Assembly (NCBI GenBank): GCA_029834535.1
Contig: JAQMWT010000096.1
Location: forward strand, 121,491-185,490
Direction: 5' to 3'
DNA: 64,000 bases
DNA from: Chrysophaeum taylorii
Taxonomy: Eukaryota; Sar; Pelagophyceae; Pelagomonadales; Pelagomonadaceae
Positions within the stretch are counted from its first letter, which is position 1, and each line of letters starts with the position of its first letter. Shown piece by piece: positions 25,997 to 35,054 of the stretch. The translations under genes were made by a program, and so were the position numbers. The notes beneath the pieces were generated by a model. The model saw only the letters and a list, made by a program, of their open reading frames with translations. It made no database searches and was not told where the DNA came from.

Positions 25997-26230
25997 ATAA
26001 TCCTAACTACTAATCGACAGATGTTTGTTTGTCTGTCTGTCTTTAAATGTCGACTACTAAGAGGGGGGTGTGTGTGGGGAGTATGAAAGATGTGGGTGGG
26101 GTTGTGGGGTATGTTTGTCTGTCTGTCTGTCTGTCTGTTTGTTGTCTGTTTGTCTGTAAATGTCGACTGCTAAGAGGGGGGGGGGTGTGGGGAGCATGAA
26201 GGATGTGGGTGGGTTTGTGGGGCATGAGGG
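25997..26230. repeat. Interspersed repeat with TCGACA/TGTCGA edges and TTTGTCTG core
   Basis: CCTAACTACTAATCGACAG is followed by a (TTTG)(TCTG)n tract, then AAATGTCGACTACTAAGAG and a GGGGGGTGTGTG block with GATGTGGGTGGG. The same ordered pieces recur at 46968-47030, 52450-52625 and 53525-53590, and in reverse at about 34455-34525. The TCGACA and TGTCGA pieces are inverted relative to each other, as in a small palindromic or MITE-like unit. No coding capacity. Confidence 0.6.
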
Positions 26231-26654
26231 ATGTGCCTGACGGGCGAAGATAAGTACGCGGGACCTAGTCGGGGTCATCGCCGAGGCGTGGGGCAGGCGA
26301 AGAGAGGACGGGCCCCGCCCGTAGGTCGTACGCATGCTGCCGCCAGACGTATGTGCGACGAAGGGCGACGTCCTGCTGGGATCGGGCGGCCTGGGTGGGG
26401 TTCCCCGAGGCGGCGACATGGGTGAGGGCGGTGAGGGCACAGCGAGCCCGGCCTAATGCCAGGGTCGGATAAGAAAGTTCGTACGAGCCGTTAACTATGT
26501 TTCAGTCCTAACTACTAATCGACATTTGTACTAAGACATACTCAACGGATCGCTGAGCTATGTTCATTTGTACTCAAGCAGTATGTGCCGCCACGCCGCG
26601 AGATCGTCGCGATGGAACTAGTCCCCACAGTGAAGTCGGCATCCTTTCGTCCCC
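26231..26654. other. Repeat-flanking region, no supported gene
   Basis: GC-rich sequence with a second TCCTAACTACTAATCGACA copy near 26505. Homology to the later block starts at about 26590. No gene recognised. Confidence 0.4.
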
Positions 26655-27230
26655 TCACGCAAAAAAAGGAAAAAGCCCACGCGTTGTAGGACCCGTCGTT
26701 GCGGCGCGGGCTAGTCTCGTTTTCTTATCCGACCCTACTAATGCGTTGGCGATCCCCCACTCACGGTAGATGCGGCGAGTTTGGGCCGCCTTTGCCTCTG
26801 TGAAGTTGGCGCAGCCGCTTGCCACCCAGGTTCGCGCAGCGATACGCTCTGCGCATGTTTGGGCGAGAGCGTGGCACGCCGCGCTGGCCTCACCGAAGGC
26901 ACCAAAGACGAGGCCGGCGACGGTGCCGTAGCTACGTAGCCGCTGTTCGACAGGGCCCAAAAAGCCAGGCGGTGGTGCTGTGCCCGGCTGGGGGATGATG
27001 GCGTCGATGCCGCGGGCGTGAGCGAGGTATTCGGAGTGGACTTGCGCTGCGCGCCGATCGACAGGCGACGGGTGGGAGGGATGGAGGGCGTGGGCGGTGT
27101 ACAACGAACCCCAAGCGAGGGTTTTTATGTCGTAGAGTTGCTCGCCAAGGCACTCCGGAAATGCGACACCCCCTTCAACTCGTGGCACGACCTCGCACAA
27201 GACCGCGCGCAGTGGCGGTCCGCCATCCAC
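26655..27230 (-). pseudogene. Repeat-family ORF fragment of unknown function
   Basis: The frame is open without an ATG (the track begins at GTG). It contains VVPRVEGGVAFPECLGEQLYD, then PGFLGPVEQRLRSYGTV, VFGAFGEASAACHALAQ and YREWGIANALVGSDKK. I associate the FGAFGEAS...WG pattern with abundant mobile-element ORFs in marine algal genomes, possibly reverse-transcriptase-linked; this is memory, not proof. A damaged second copy lies at 54066-54640. It lies beside the helicase repeat in both places. Confidence 0.4.
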
Positions 27231-27525
27231 GCATTTTCATCCCTCGCCTCTACCCCAACTGTGTGATTTTTGCTCTGTGATCCTGGACCGGCTACTGCCG
27301 GCCCAGCCTGGCTCCCATGCCCGGGAGAGGTCCGAAGTTAGTTAGTTAGAGTTGCTCCTTGTTGTCGAGCGTGGTGAGGATGTCTGGGACGACTTGGCGT
27401 CGGGCGAGATTGCCTCGGTACCGGCCATAGAGGCGCGTGCGAATGGTAGGGGCGACGACGTCAGTTTGTCTGTTTGTTCCTCGATTTAGGGTAAGGATCA
27501 GGTAGGCGCGCGAGGCAGGCAGGCA

Positions 27526-28125
27526 TTGATCCTCCAAGCCGTCTACGGCGACCTCGCAGACTGTTTCCACGACCCGCGGCGGCTCTTTCAGCGCGCCATT
27601 CTCACGCCCCGTCGAAACAATGTTGTGGATGATGACAACGCGCGCATGACCGCGGCCTTTTTTTCCCGGAGGCGAGGCGTCGGAGTTCTTTTCGGCCGAC
27701 TAGGTTGGGTCGGAAGCCGACGCCTCGCTCTTTACAGTCGAGTTTTGAACTCCCTGACAACCAACGGCATGCTGACTTTGATCGCGAGCTTAAAGTCTTC
27801 GCAACCTCGACCCGTCGCACGGCCACTGCAACGGTACCAGATACATGATCGATCGTGTCGTTGTCACCGAGGCTCCTCCAACCTGTATCCCTTAAGGCCC
27901 GCCGACGCCAAACGATCATCAAGAGCCAGGGCCAGACGCCCCGCGAGGTCGGCGTCCTCTTGGCGAAGCCCGTCTTTTGCCACGTCCAGCTCTACGTGGC
28001 TCTCTGTCGATCGGCAACCCCGAGGATATCTATCCTCTTCTGGGTCGACGACTCCACCCTACCCCACACGTGCTGCGCAATACCGATAAGCCCCCTCCCG
28101 GCGTCTACACGCGCACTATAGGTTA
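27526..28125 (+). pseudogene. PIF1/Helitron-type helicase C-terminal remnant, copy A
   Basis: The 5' part reads AILTPRRNNVVDDDNARM, matching the RAILxPxNxxVDxIN block of PIF1-like and Helitron helicases. The middle gives a frame with FFSAD...LFTVEF and then LNSLTTNGM, equivalent to YLSxDSV...YPVEFLNSLTPSGLP. The 3' part reads TIIKSQGQTPREVGVLL and FCHVQLYVALCRS, the motif V (INKSQGQT) and motif VI (QLYVALSRV) region. These lie in three frames with internal stops, and the N-terminal Walker motifs are absent, so the copy cannot encode a helicase. Other copies are at 50592, 51586, 52700, about 53640 and 54913. Confidence 0.75.
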
Positions 28126-28480
28126 ACTTACTGGAACCAGGTGAACTTACTGGGGTTGGAGATTGGGACTAGGTGAACTTGGTGACCAGGTGAACTTATT
28201 ACTGAGACCAAGTGCGAACTTACTGGGGCTTTTAGAGTAAACTCAAAGCTTGGCGGCGTGTGCGGATCAAAGCAGCTTAGATTGGCGGGGGTGAGAGCGA
28301 CGAGCTCAAAGGAGAGTGGGGTGAGTGGGTGTGGGTTTACGCCGAACTAAAGAGATTGGGTTTACGCCGAATTTTTTACTGGGGTTAGAGATTGGGACTA
28401 GGTGATCTTAACGGGGTGAAAATGCTGGGGTTAGAGATTGGGACTAGGTGAACTTACTGGCCTGCACTTGTATCATTTAC
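28126..28480. repeat. AGGTGAACTTACTGGGACC repeat cluster, copy A
   Basis: Multiple degenerate copies of AGGTGAACTTACTGGG(A)CC alternate with GGGGTTAGAGATTGGGACT and GCGGATCAAAGCAGCTTAG. The cluster always directly follows a helicase remnant in this window, so the two are parts of one repeat unit. Confidence 0.7.
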
Positions 28481-28955
28481 CAAGGAAGGCGGTGGCCGAG
28501 TCTCTTGGGGGTTAGTTTTTGTTGGGTCGAAAAAACCAAATTCCCGCCACCACCAGGTCAGGTTGTTTGTCTGTCAGTATGATTTGATAAAAAGTAAATA
28601 AATAATTTTGTGCATTCTGACCGTTATTACCACCGAACAGCATTCTATTGATTACGTGTCTAGAGCGAATTATATCTTGTTGACTACTGTCGAACGTTGC
28701 ACACAGGGCGGTTTTCCGCCTCTTGGCGGAATGCAGGCTTGAAACTAATTTTGTGCGTTTGGCTTCGTGGTGTTGTCACCTAGAAGAAAGGCGGCGGTTA
28801 CGCGGCGCGGATACTTGATGGGAGGAGGATACGCTCGTATCCACCCCACCTAGGCGCTGTCGGGTCTTCTGGTATGATGGAATAAGCGCGGGCCGCCCGG
28901 GCGACAAGACAGAGATTGAGATTGGCACGGTATCAATCGTGAGGTCGATCGATCA
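28481..28955. other. Upstream region of the Peptidase_G2-like gene
   Basis: 475 bp, fairly AT-rich, with ATTTACCAAGGAAGG, TTGATAAAAAGTAAATAAATAA and GGCGGTTTTCCGCCTCTTGGCGG, the last a GC-rich inverted repeat that could fold. Present almost unchanged at 55835-56305. It should hold the promoter of the gene at 28956. Confidence 0.45.
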
Positions 28956-31223
28956 ATGAGCGGAGGACCCCCGGCGCAGGGTGGGGGCGGCGGCCCTCCC
29001 GGTCAGGACGACGGCCTGAACGATGCCTGGCTCCAGTCGGAGATGCACGATCTCTTCCTGTCGCGGGAGACAGGGACGACTCTCTCGCAGGCCTCGCTCG
29101 ACGAGGCGATCCAGACCCTAAAGGCCGGCGAACCCTTGTCGCTGCCGCAGGCCTTTGATTTGCTGCACCAGGCGCAGCTGGGGGACATGCGGATCTTTGG
29201 GCAGATGCCCGTGAGGGCGACGGCGTCGCCCTTTATTCCTTCTCTCGGCTCGGCTTACCTCGTCAGCCGTCGTCTCTCTCGCGACGACCAGTCGACAGGC
29301 GTCGATCCCCAGCACCAGCAGGAGGCCATCTCCGTCACCTTTCAGTCGGTTCTCAATTCCGAGTGCTGGTGGTCGAACGATATCACGGGCTTTGGCGTCG
29401 CCGCGCGGCCGATGGGACGCAGCGTCAGGACCTGGAAGAAGTCGAAGGAGTCCAAGCAGGAGGCCGACACCACCAAGGAACTCCACGGCTACCGAGGCCG
29501 CCTCTACTCGCTCGTCGCTAAGAAGCAAGTCGCCGCCGAGGGTGCTGCTGCCGCCAAGGGAGACGAGCCGTCTCCGGCGTCGCCCGAGCAGCAGCCGTCT
29601 CGGCCGCAGTCGCCGACGCAGCCCCCCTCGCCAACGCGCTCGAGCTCGCCGACCAGGGGGGCCAAGCGCCCGAGAACCGGCACGTCCCCGCAGGCCACGC
29701 AGGAGCGCTACTTTGCCGTCGGCGACATTGGCATCGTTCAGGTCTGGCGGGCGAGCGGCACCTTCGAGTCGCCGAGGAGCCAGCCCCCGACCTCCCCCGC
29801 GCCCGCCGGAGACATCGCCTCCTACCCCCACTTCCCGCCGCCGCCGCCGCCGGGCACGCCCCAGGAAGTAGCCTCGCCCTTTCTCCACGGCTTGCGCCGC
29901 CGCTCGGCAGAATCTTCGGAGGAAGGAAAACAACAACAACAACAACAACAACAACAGCAGCAGCAGCAGGCGCGGGAATCGGGCGCGAGCACGGTATCCT
30001 TGCTGGGCCCCGGCTCGGAGGCGGGCGACATCGTCGTCAACGGCAACCTCCGCGTCCGGGGCGACATCGTCGCCGACGGAAAGATCTACGGGACGTTCGT
30101 CACGGGACCGCGCCAGGCCGACTACGCGGAATTCTTCAAGTGGGACCCCGCATACCTCCCCGACGACGACGAAGCGGCGGTCTCGGAGGAGTCGGCCGCC
30201 TCGGACGTCGACGTCCCGCACGCGAGACCCGTCGTCGCAAACGAGCCGCCCCCGCCGGGCAGCATCGTCCAGCTCCGATCGCCCAACCAGACCCTCACGC
30301 TGGATACGACGGGCGACGGACCGTGTCTCGTGGTCTCGACGTCTCCCTCGGTCGCCGCCGGCGTCCCGGTCGACCCCGCCCAAGCAGAGCAGGGCGCGCT
30401 CGTCGCCTTCCTCGGCCAGGTCCCCGTGCGCTGCCGCGGCCGCGTCCGGCCGGGCGACAGGCTCGTGCCCTCGGGCGACTGCGACGGCTGCGCCGTGGCC
30501 GCGCGCGACGACGCGTCCGAGGAGGAGCTCCTCCTCGGCGTCGTCGGCGTCGCGATGGAGGCTGCCGACGACGATGCATCCGACGACAATCTCGAGCACC
30601 GCGTGCTCTGCCTCGTCCGTTGGGACGTCGCCGTCAAGCGCAAGGTCTGCGAAATGGTCGACGAAACCCTCGTCGCCGTCCGAACCTCGACGGTCAGAGT
30701 CGCCACAAAAATTGGCCTCCTGGCCACCTACGCCTGGCTCGGAATCGAGATCTTGTGGATCACCCTCCTCGTCGCCGGCGACCTCCCCGGCCTCTCGCTC
30801 ATAGTCCCCTGGGCCGAGGACCCCCTCGTATCCGCTCGCCTCTTCCTCGCCCTCCTCGCCTCGTCGTCCATCTTCCTCTGCGTCCTCGTCCGATCCGACC
30901 TCGCCGTCGCGACCTTCCCCGTCGTTGCCGCCTGCTGGTTCGCCTTCCTCGTCCTCACCTTTGTCCACGCTATCGTCCGAAACTACTCGACCGACGCAAA
31001 ATTCGTCTTCGGTGCGATCTGGGCCGGCGCCGGTACCGCCTACCACCTCCTGCTAGCCCAAATCTTCCACCGCATCCCCGATATCTCGTCCGCTCTCCGT
31101 CTTACGCAGCGTGGGCTCGCAAAGCCCACCGGCATCACACACCTCCTTTTTCCGAGTTCCCTCCAATTCAAATCTCCGGCGGCCACTTTAAAAGTTGCCG
31201 ACGACCCTTCCGACTCATCCTGA
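28956..31223 (+). CDS. Membrane protein with a Peptidase_G2/intramolecular-chaperone-like domain
   Basis: The 755-residue ORF has a Gly/Pro-rich start, an unrecognised N-terminal domain (to about 175), a disordered Ser/Pro and polyGln region (residues 185-345), and a beta-strand-rich core. In the core GDIVVNGNLRVRGDIVADG leads into ADYAEFFKWD (near 388-397). The ADYAEYFEW motif is a hallmark of the Peptidase_G2 (IMC autoproteolytic) domain of phage tail and endosialidase-type trimers. After it come GSIVQLRSPNQ, LVAFLGQVPVRCRGRVRPGDRLVPSG and LLLGVVGVAM, also as in that family. Four C-terminal hydrophobic segments (about 586-605, 624-645, 647-672, 684-704) would anchor it. A trimeric cell-surface or organelle-membrane protein is inferred. 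A frameshifted copy is at 56306. Confidence 0.65.
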   Translation: MSGGPPAQGGGGGPPGQDDGLNDAWLQSEMHDLFLSRETGTTLSQASLDEAIQTLKAGEPLSLPQAFDLLHQAQLGDMRIFGQMPVRATASPFIPSLGSAYLVSRRLSRDDQSTGVDPQHQQEAISVTFQSVLNSECWWSNDITGFGVAARPMGRSVRTWKKSKESKQEADTTKELHGYRGRLYSLVAKKQVAAEGAAAAKGDEPSPASPEQQPSRPQSPTQPPSPTRSSSPTRGAKRPRTGTSPQATQERYFAVGDIGIVQVWRASGTFESPRSQPPTSPAPAGDIASYPHFPPPPPPGTPQEVASPFLHGLRRRSAESSEEGKQQQQQQQQQQQQQARESGASTVSLLGPGSEAGDIVVNGNLRVRGDIVADGKIYGTFVTGPRQADYAEFFKWDPAYLPDDDEAAVSEESAASDVDVPHARPVVANEPPPPGSIVQLRSPNQTLTLDTTGDGPCLVVSTSPSVAAGVPVDPAQAEQGALVAFLGQVPVRCRGRVRPGDRLVPSGDCDGCAVAARDDASEEELLLGVVGVAMEAADDDASDDNLEHRVLCLVRWDVAVKRKVCEMVDETLVAVRTSTVRVATKIGLLATYAWLGIEILWITLLVAGDLPGLSLIVPWAEDPLVSARLFLALLASSSIFLCVLVRSDLAVATFPVVAACWFAFLVLTFVHAIVRNYSTDAKFVFGAIWAGAGTAYHLLLAQIFHRIPDISSALRLTQRGLAKPTGITHLLFPSSLQFKSPAATLKVADDPSDSS

Positions 31224-31953
31224 CGACGGAAGTCGCCGACGGCCCTTCGGACTCCTCCTCGCGGCTTCCTTTTTTTTTCCGCATCTTTTTTTTTTTTCGG
31301 CCCGTCGAGATACGCTCTTCGAACGCGCCGTGCCTTCACCTTCTTCGTCTCTTCGTGTGTACTTCTCCTCGTGTCGTCTCCTTTTCCCCCGCCCCTGGAC
31401 TGGACTGGACTGGACTGGACTGGACCGGACTGGACTGGACGACGCGCCGACTGGCCTATACTTCCTTTTTTTTCAAGGGGCCGCGTGGTCGACGGCCTGA
31501 CCACGCGAGCCCCCTACTCCTCTTCTTCGACACGGGCAGGCAAGGCACACTCTCGGCCGACGACGACTGGTCAACTCCCCACGACGACGACGCCATGTGA
31601 CGCGCTGGACTCGCTCGCTCCTAGGAGACAGATCTCCGAGGTCGCGCTTCCTTCTTCACGGTCGACCGCCCTCCCTCCGTCCGTCCGTCCGCCCGCCACG
31701 AGCCTGGCGTCCCCTGAATTCGCGCGTCTGTCTATACCGCCTCCACGTCGCACGGCCAACGCCCCCCCCGTGTGTTGGCTCCTCCTCCTCCACGATAGTA
31801 GGATAATATCTATCGGCTTATCTCCGTTCGGGTCCGTCCCCCTGTCCTCACTCATCATTCCTGCCATTGCCACTGCCACAAAACTAACGAGAGAGTGAGG
31901 CACACCACCACCTGCGGTCCGTTAGGTGGTGTCGTCAGTCTCCGCCACCTCAT
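31224..31953. other. Intergenic region with (TGGAC)n tract
   Basis: 730 bp, pyrimidine-rich after the stop. A pentamer (TGGAC)n array with one variant occupies about 31396-31441. CCGTCCGTCCGTCCGCC lies near 31675. ORFs here are low-complexity shadows. Confidence 0.5.
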
Positions 31954-32616
31954 ATGCACGGACGACGACGACAGCGACGACGACGACGGGTGCTGTTACT
32001 CTTCTTCGCCGGCAGCTCGGCCCTAGCGCCCGATGTCTCGCAACGAATACGCGCGCTGCAAGAGCAGCAACGCACCATCGCTGACGAACTCGCGTCGCTC
32101 CAAGTCGTCACGCCGCGAACCCAGATCCTCAGGCTCTACGAGGCCTTCAACGCCCGCGACCTCGAGGGTGTCGCCTCGCTGCTCGCGGACGACGTGGTCT
32201 ACGAGGACCTCCTGCTAGGCGACACGACCATATGTCGCGGCAAGGAAGCCTTCAAGGCCGCGCTCGCCTGGCACCCTGCGTTCGTCTCGGCCCGACTCGA
32301 CCTTCCACTCGGAAGCCTCGAGCTCGTTGTGGACAAGGTCGCCTGCGATGGCGACACCACCGTCGCCGTCGAATGGCACGTCGAACAAAACGGTCGCCCC
32401 TTCCCCTTGGGGAGGGGTCTCTCCATCGCGACCCTCGACGACGACAAAAACCTCTCCCGGGTAGTTGACCTCTGCGAGGCCCCATGGCGCGTCGTCGGCC
32501 TCCTCGTGCGTCCTGTCCTCTCTTTTTTCGGCGCGGCCTCGGCGTTAGCGACGTTTCTCGCGGTCAACATCGCTGTCTTTTCCTCGTACCCGCCCGGGAC
32601 CTTTATGTGGTGGTGA
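31954..32616 (+). CDS. NTF2/SnoaL-like domain protein with plastid-type leader
   Basis: The 220-residue protein has a basic start (MHGRRRQRRRRRVLLLFFAG) and a hydrophobic core ending SSALAPDV. That resembles the ASAFAP cleavage motif of bipartite plastid leaders in red-lineage algae, with Leu at the Phe position. A short helix (IRALQEQQRTIADELASLQ) precedes an NTF2-like cone: ILRLYEAFNARDLEGVASLLADDVVYEDLLLG, then RGKEAFKAALAWHP and a later strand TTVAVEWHVEQNGRPFPLGRG. The YExxNxRDLxxxxxLxxxDxVYED block is common in plant plastid SnoaL-like proteins. A C-terminal hydrophobic helix (ASALATFLAVNIAVF) may anchor it. No enzyme activity can be assigned. The first 591 coding bases are identical in the copy at 59205. 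Confidence 0.7.
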   Translation: MHGRRRQRRRRRVLLLFFAGSSALAPDVSQRIRALQEQQRTIADELASLQVVTPRTQILRLYEAFNARDLEGVASLLADDVVYEDLLLGDTTICRGKEAFKAALAWHPAFVSARLDLPLGSLELVVDKVACDGDTTVAVEWHVEQNGRPFPLGRGLSIATLDDDKNLSRVVDLCEAPWRVVGLLVRPVLSFFGAASALATFLAVNIAVFSSYPPGTFMWW

Positions 32617-33230
32617 TGCGATCTCCATAATACTATCTTCAAATAAGAACGCATCCGCGTTTTTTAATGACCCCTGCTAAGAGCCGGCGGTGGTGTAAAG
32701 TAGTATTCTCTACACCCAGATGGCGACGCGTCTACTTATTTATTTGGGGCGGCACCGTTGGCGGGGATAGACGCGACAGCGTCTTTCGTCGAACGTGTTG
32801 CGCTCTACACTGGGGTTTGGTGCCCTTTTCTCCGAGGCAAACTATATTATGACTTCATTTCTTCTCCTCGAGCGCACTCGTCGTGCGTGTGTGTTTGTGC
32901 CACATACCTGCGGAAGCGCCTTCTTGCACCTTGTCGTTGGATCACTTTACAATATGCGATGCGGGCCTAAATTTGCTTCATACAGACTTCGTATGCACCA
33001 CCTAATTAATTTGACGGCGCGAATGACACTCGCCTTCGTGGTGCAGGTCTTTTCGGTTTCTTTCCAAGCGTCAGTTGTGAGACGAAGGCCGCGCGTCATT
33101 GATACGGGATGTGCAGATAGAATGTATGTCCCGGCGCACATTTCGTTGAGGGTGCGTTGTTGTGCGCGAGGGCTCTGGCTGTGACCGTTTTCGGCGTACG
33201 CACGCAAACGCTCGCGATCCGCGCGCCCAA
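32617..33230. other. Intergenic region, no supported gene
   Basis: About 610 bp of mixed composition leading into the 76-bp tandem array. ORFs on both strands lack codon bias. Nothing recognised. Confidence 0.45.
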
Positions 33231-33910
33231 GTCCAACGCGAGGCTGCCAACGAGCGTCTACGCGCTCGTCTGCGACTCTCTACGCTCATATTTCTGCCAA
33301 CAGGCAACTACAGGCTCGTCTGCCAACGAGCGTCTACGCGCTCGTCCGCGACTCTCTACGCTCAGATTTCTGCCAACAGGCAACTACAGGCTCGTCTGCC
33401 AACTAGCGACTACACGCTCGTCTGCGACTCTCTACGCTCATATTTCTGCCATCAGGCGACTACATGCTCGTCAGCCAACAAGCGACTACACGCTCGTCTG
33501 TGACTCTCTACGCTCAGATTTCTACCAACAGGCGACTACAGGCTCGTCAGCCAACAAGCGACTACACGCTCGTCTGCAACTCTCTACGCACAGATTTCTA
33601 CCAACAGGCAACTACAGGCTCGTCTGCCAACGAGCGTCTACGCGCTCGTCTGCGACTCTCTACGCTCATATTTCTGCCAACAGGCGACTACAGGCTCGTC
33701 AGCCAACGAGCGACTACGCGCTCGTCTGCGATTCTCTACGCTCAGATTTCTGCCAACAGGCAACTACAGGCTCGTCTGCCAACTAGCGACTACACGCTCG
33801 TCTGCGACTCTCTACGCTCGTCTGCGACCCTCTACGCTCATATGTCTGCCAACAGGCGACTGCAGGCTCGTCTGCGACTACACGCTCGTCTGCCAACAAA
33901 CGACTATGGG
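33231..33910. repeat. 76-bp tandem minisatellite, about eight units
   Basis: Units start near ACTCTCTACGCTCATATTTC and contain TGCCAACAGGCAACTACAGG and CTCGTCTGCCAACGAGCG. The interval measured between two successive starts (33276 and 33352) is 76 bp. As 76 is not a multiple of three, successive units shift frame; three frames stay largely open and create the illusion of a coding region (33157-33919). Repeated at 60450-61110. Confidence 0.8.
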
Positions 33911-35054
33911 CATGTCTAAGACCTTTGAACGCCACGCTTTCGATGATGAGACGGGATATGGCGGCAAAAAATTATTCAGCGCCGAAGCGAAGATCGCGCG
34001 AGGCTGCGATTGCGTAGTCAAAGACGGGCGCGCTTCAAGCTTACGTAAGGCCGCGACTCAAAGAATAGACCGCGCGAAGGCGACGAGGCTGCTTACCTTA
34101 AAGCCACAACTCGAAGTCGCGAGCGGTAACCGACTTGCGAGCATCTCAGGTTGACATTGGTCATTTGCAGGATCGTCAAAACGAAGGTGGCACCACGGAC
34201 GACTTTCGATCGTTACCGTTCCCGTCGTAGCCTCTCGAATCGAACTGACCCATCACTTTTGGATTCGTTCGTGACACGTGGCTTCCCACAAGTCGCCCTC
34301 CGGTTTCTTTGCGTGCCGCCGCGACCTCGTGAATCTCCGTCGCAAAGGGTCCAGAGCATCTCTCTCCTCTTGCGGTCCCGAAACGGCTCGTTAATCACAC
34401 TTCTACAGTTACCCTCAACGGCTAGGATCGGTCGGATGACCCACATTATTATTACCACACAAACCCACCCACACCCTTCATGCCCCCCACACACACCCCC
34501 CTCTTAGCAGTCGACATTTAAACACTTTATTATTACACACTTCCAACGCTCATCCTCATCATCCTCACCCTTCCGAACACCCACCTATATGTGTCCATCT
34601 CGTATTCTTGTCTCCGCCTTTGCGGCGGCGGCGGCGGCTTGGCCTTTCTGTTCGTCGTTGACTTCTCTGCTGACCACATAGGTCCGTCCGTCCGTCCGTC
34701 CACCTTGGACTTTGCACCGAACAACAACAAGCAAATTTTTTTCTCCTTTTTGGTCAAATCTTAATTGCCCAGGCATAACTACCATCCGGCGCACCTTCAC
34801 GCCGCTGTCGTCGGTTCCTTTTGGGTCCGTCCAGGGAGAGAAAGAAACGCTCGACTAATTAAAATCGACGATGAGGTTTCTTCCTTACTTAATGATACGG
34901 ATGTGAAGAGGACATAATGTGCGCGCAATTCAGATTCAGCAGCCGGGTATGGGGAAGCAAGCGCTGTGTCTGAAGTGAACGCAGAATGTCCGGTGACTGC
35001 ACATGACGAAGACAGACAGACAGATAGACAGTAGGGGGTAAAAGAAGACAGGAA
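33911..35054. other. Intergenic region with reversed interspersed repeat
   Basis: About 34437-34525 is the reverse complement of the GATGTGGGTGGG...TGTCGA part of the interspersed repeat at 25997. A (GGTCCGTCC)n-like run is near 34680. (GACA)n is near 35011-35030. No gene supported; sequence is nearly identical at 61110-62248. Confidence 0.5.

Noticed and set aside
29118-31046. 642-codon ORF antisense to the Peptidase_G2-like gene
   Set aside because: It mirrors the GC-rich sense gene, is full of Asp/Glu/Gly/Arg low complexity, and has no motif. The sense strand has recognisable blocks and helices.
33231-33910. CRISPR-like array
   Set aside because: Units are contiguous 76-bp tandem repeats with no unique spacers, in a eukaryotic genome.
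33157-33919. Long ORFs across the 76-bp array
   Set aside because: Openness results from repetition; three frames are open at once and no protein-like codon bias is present.
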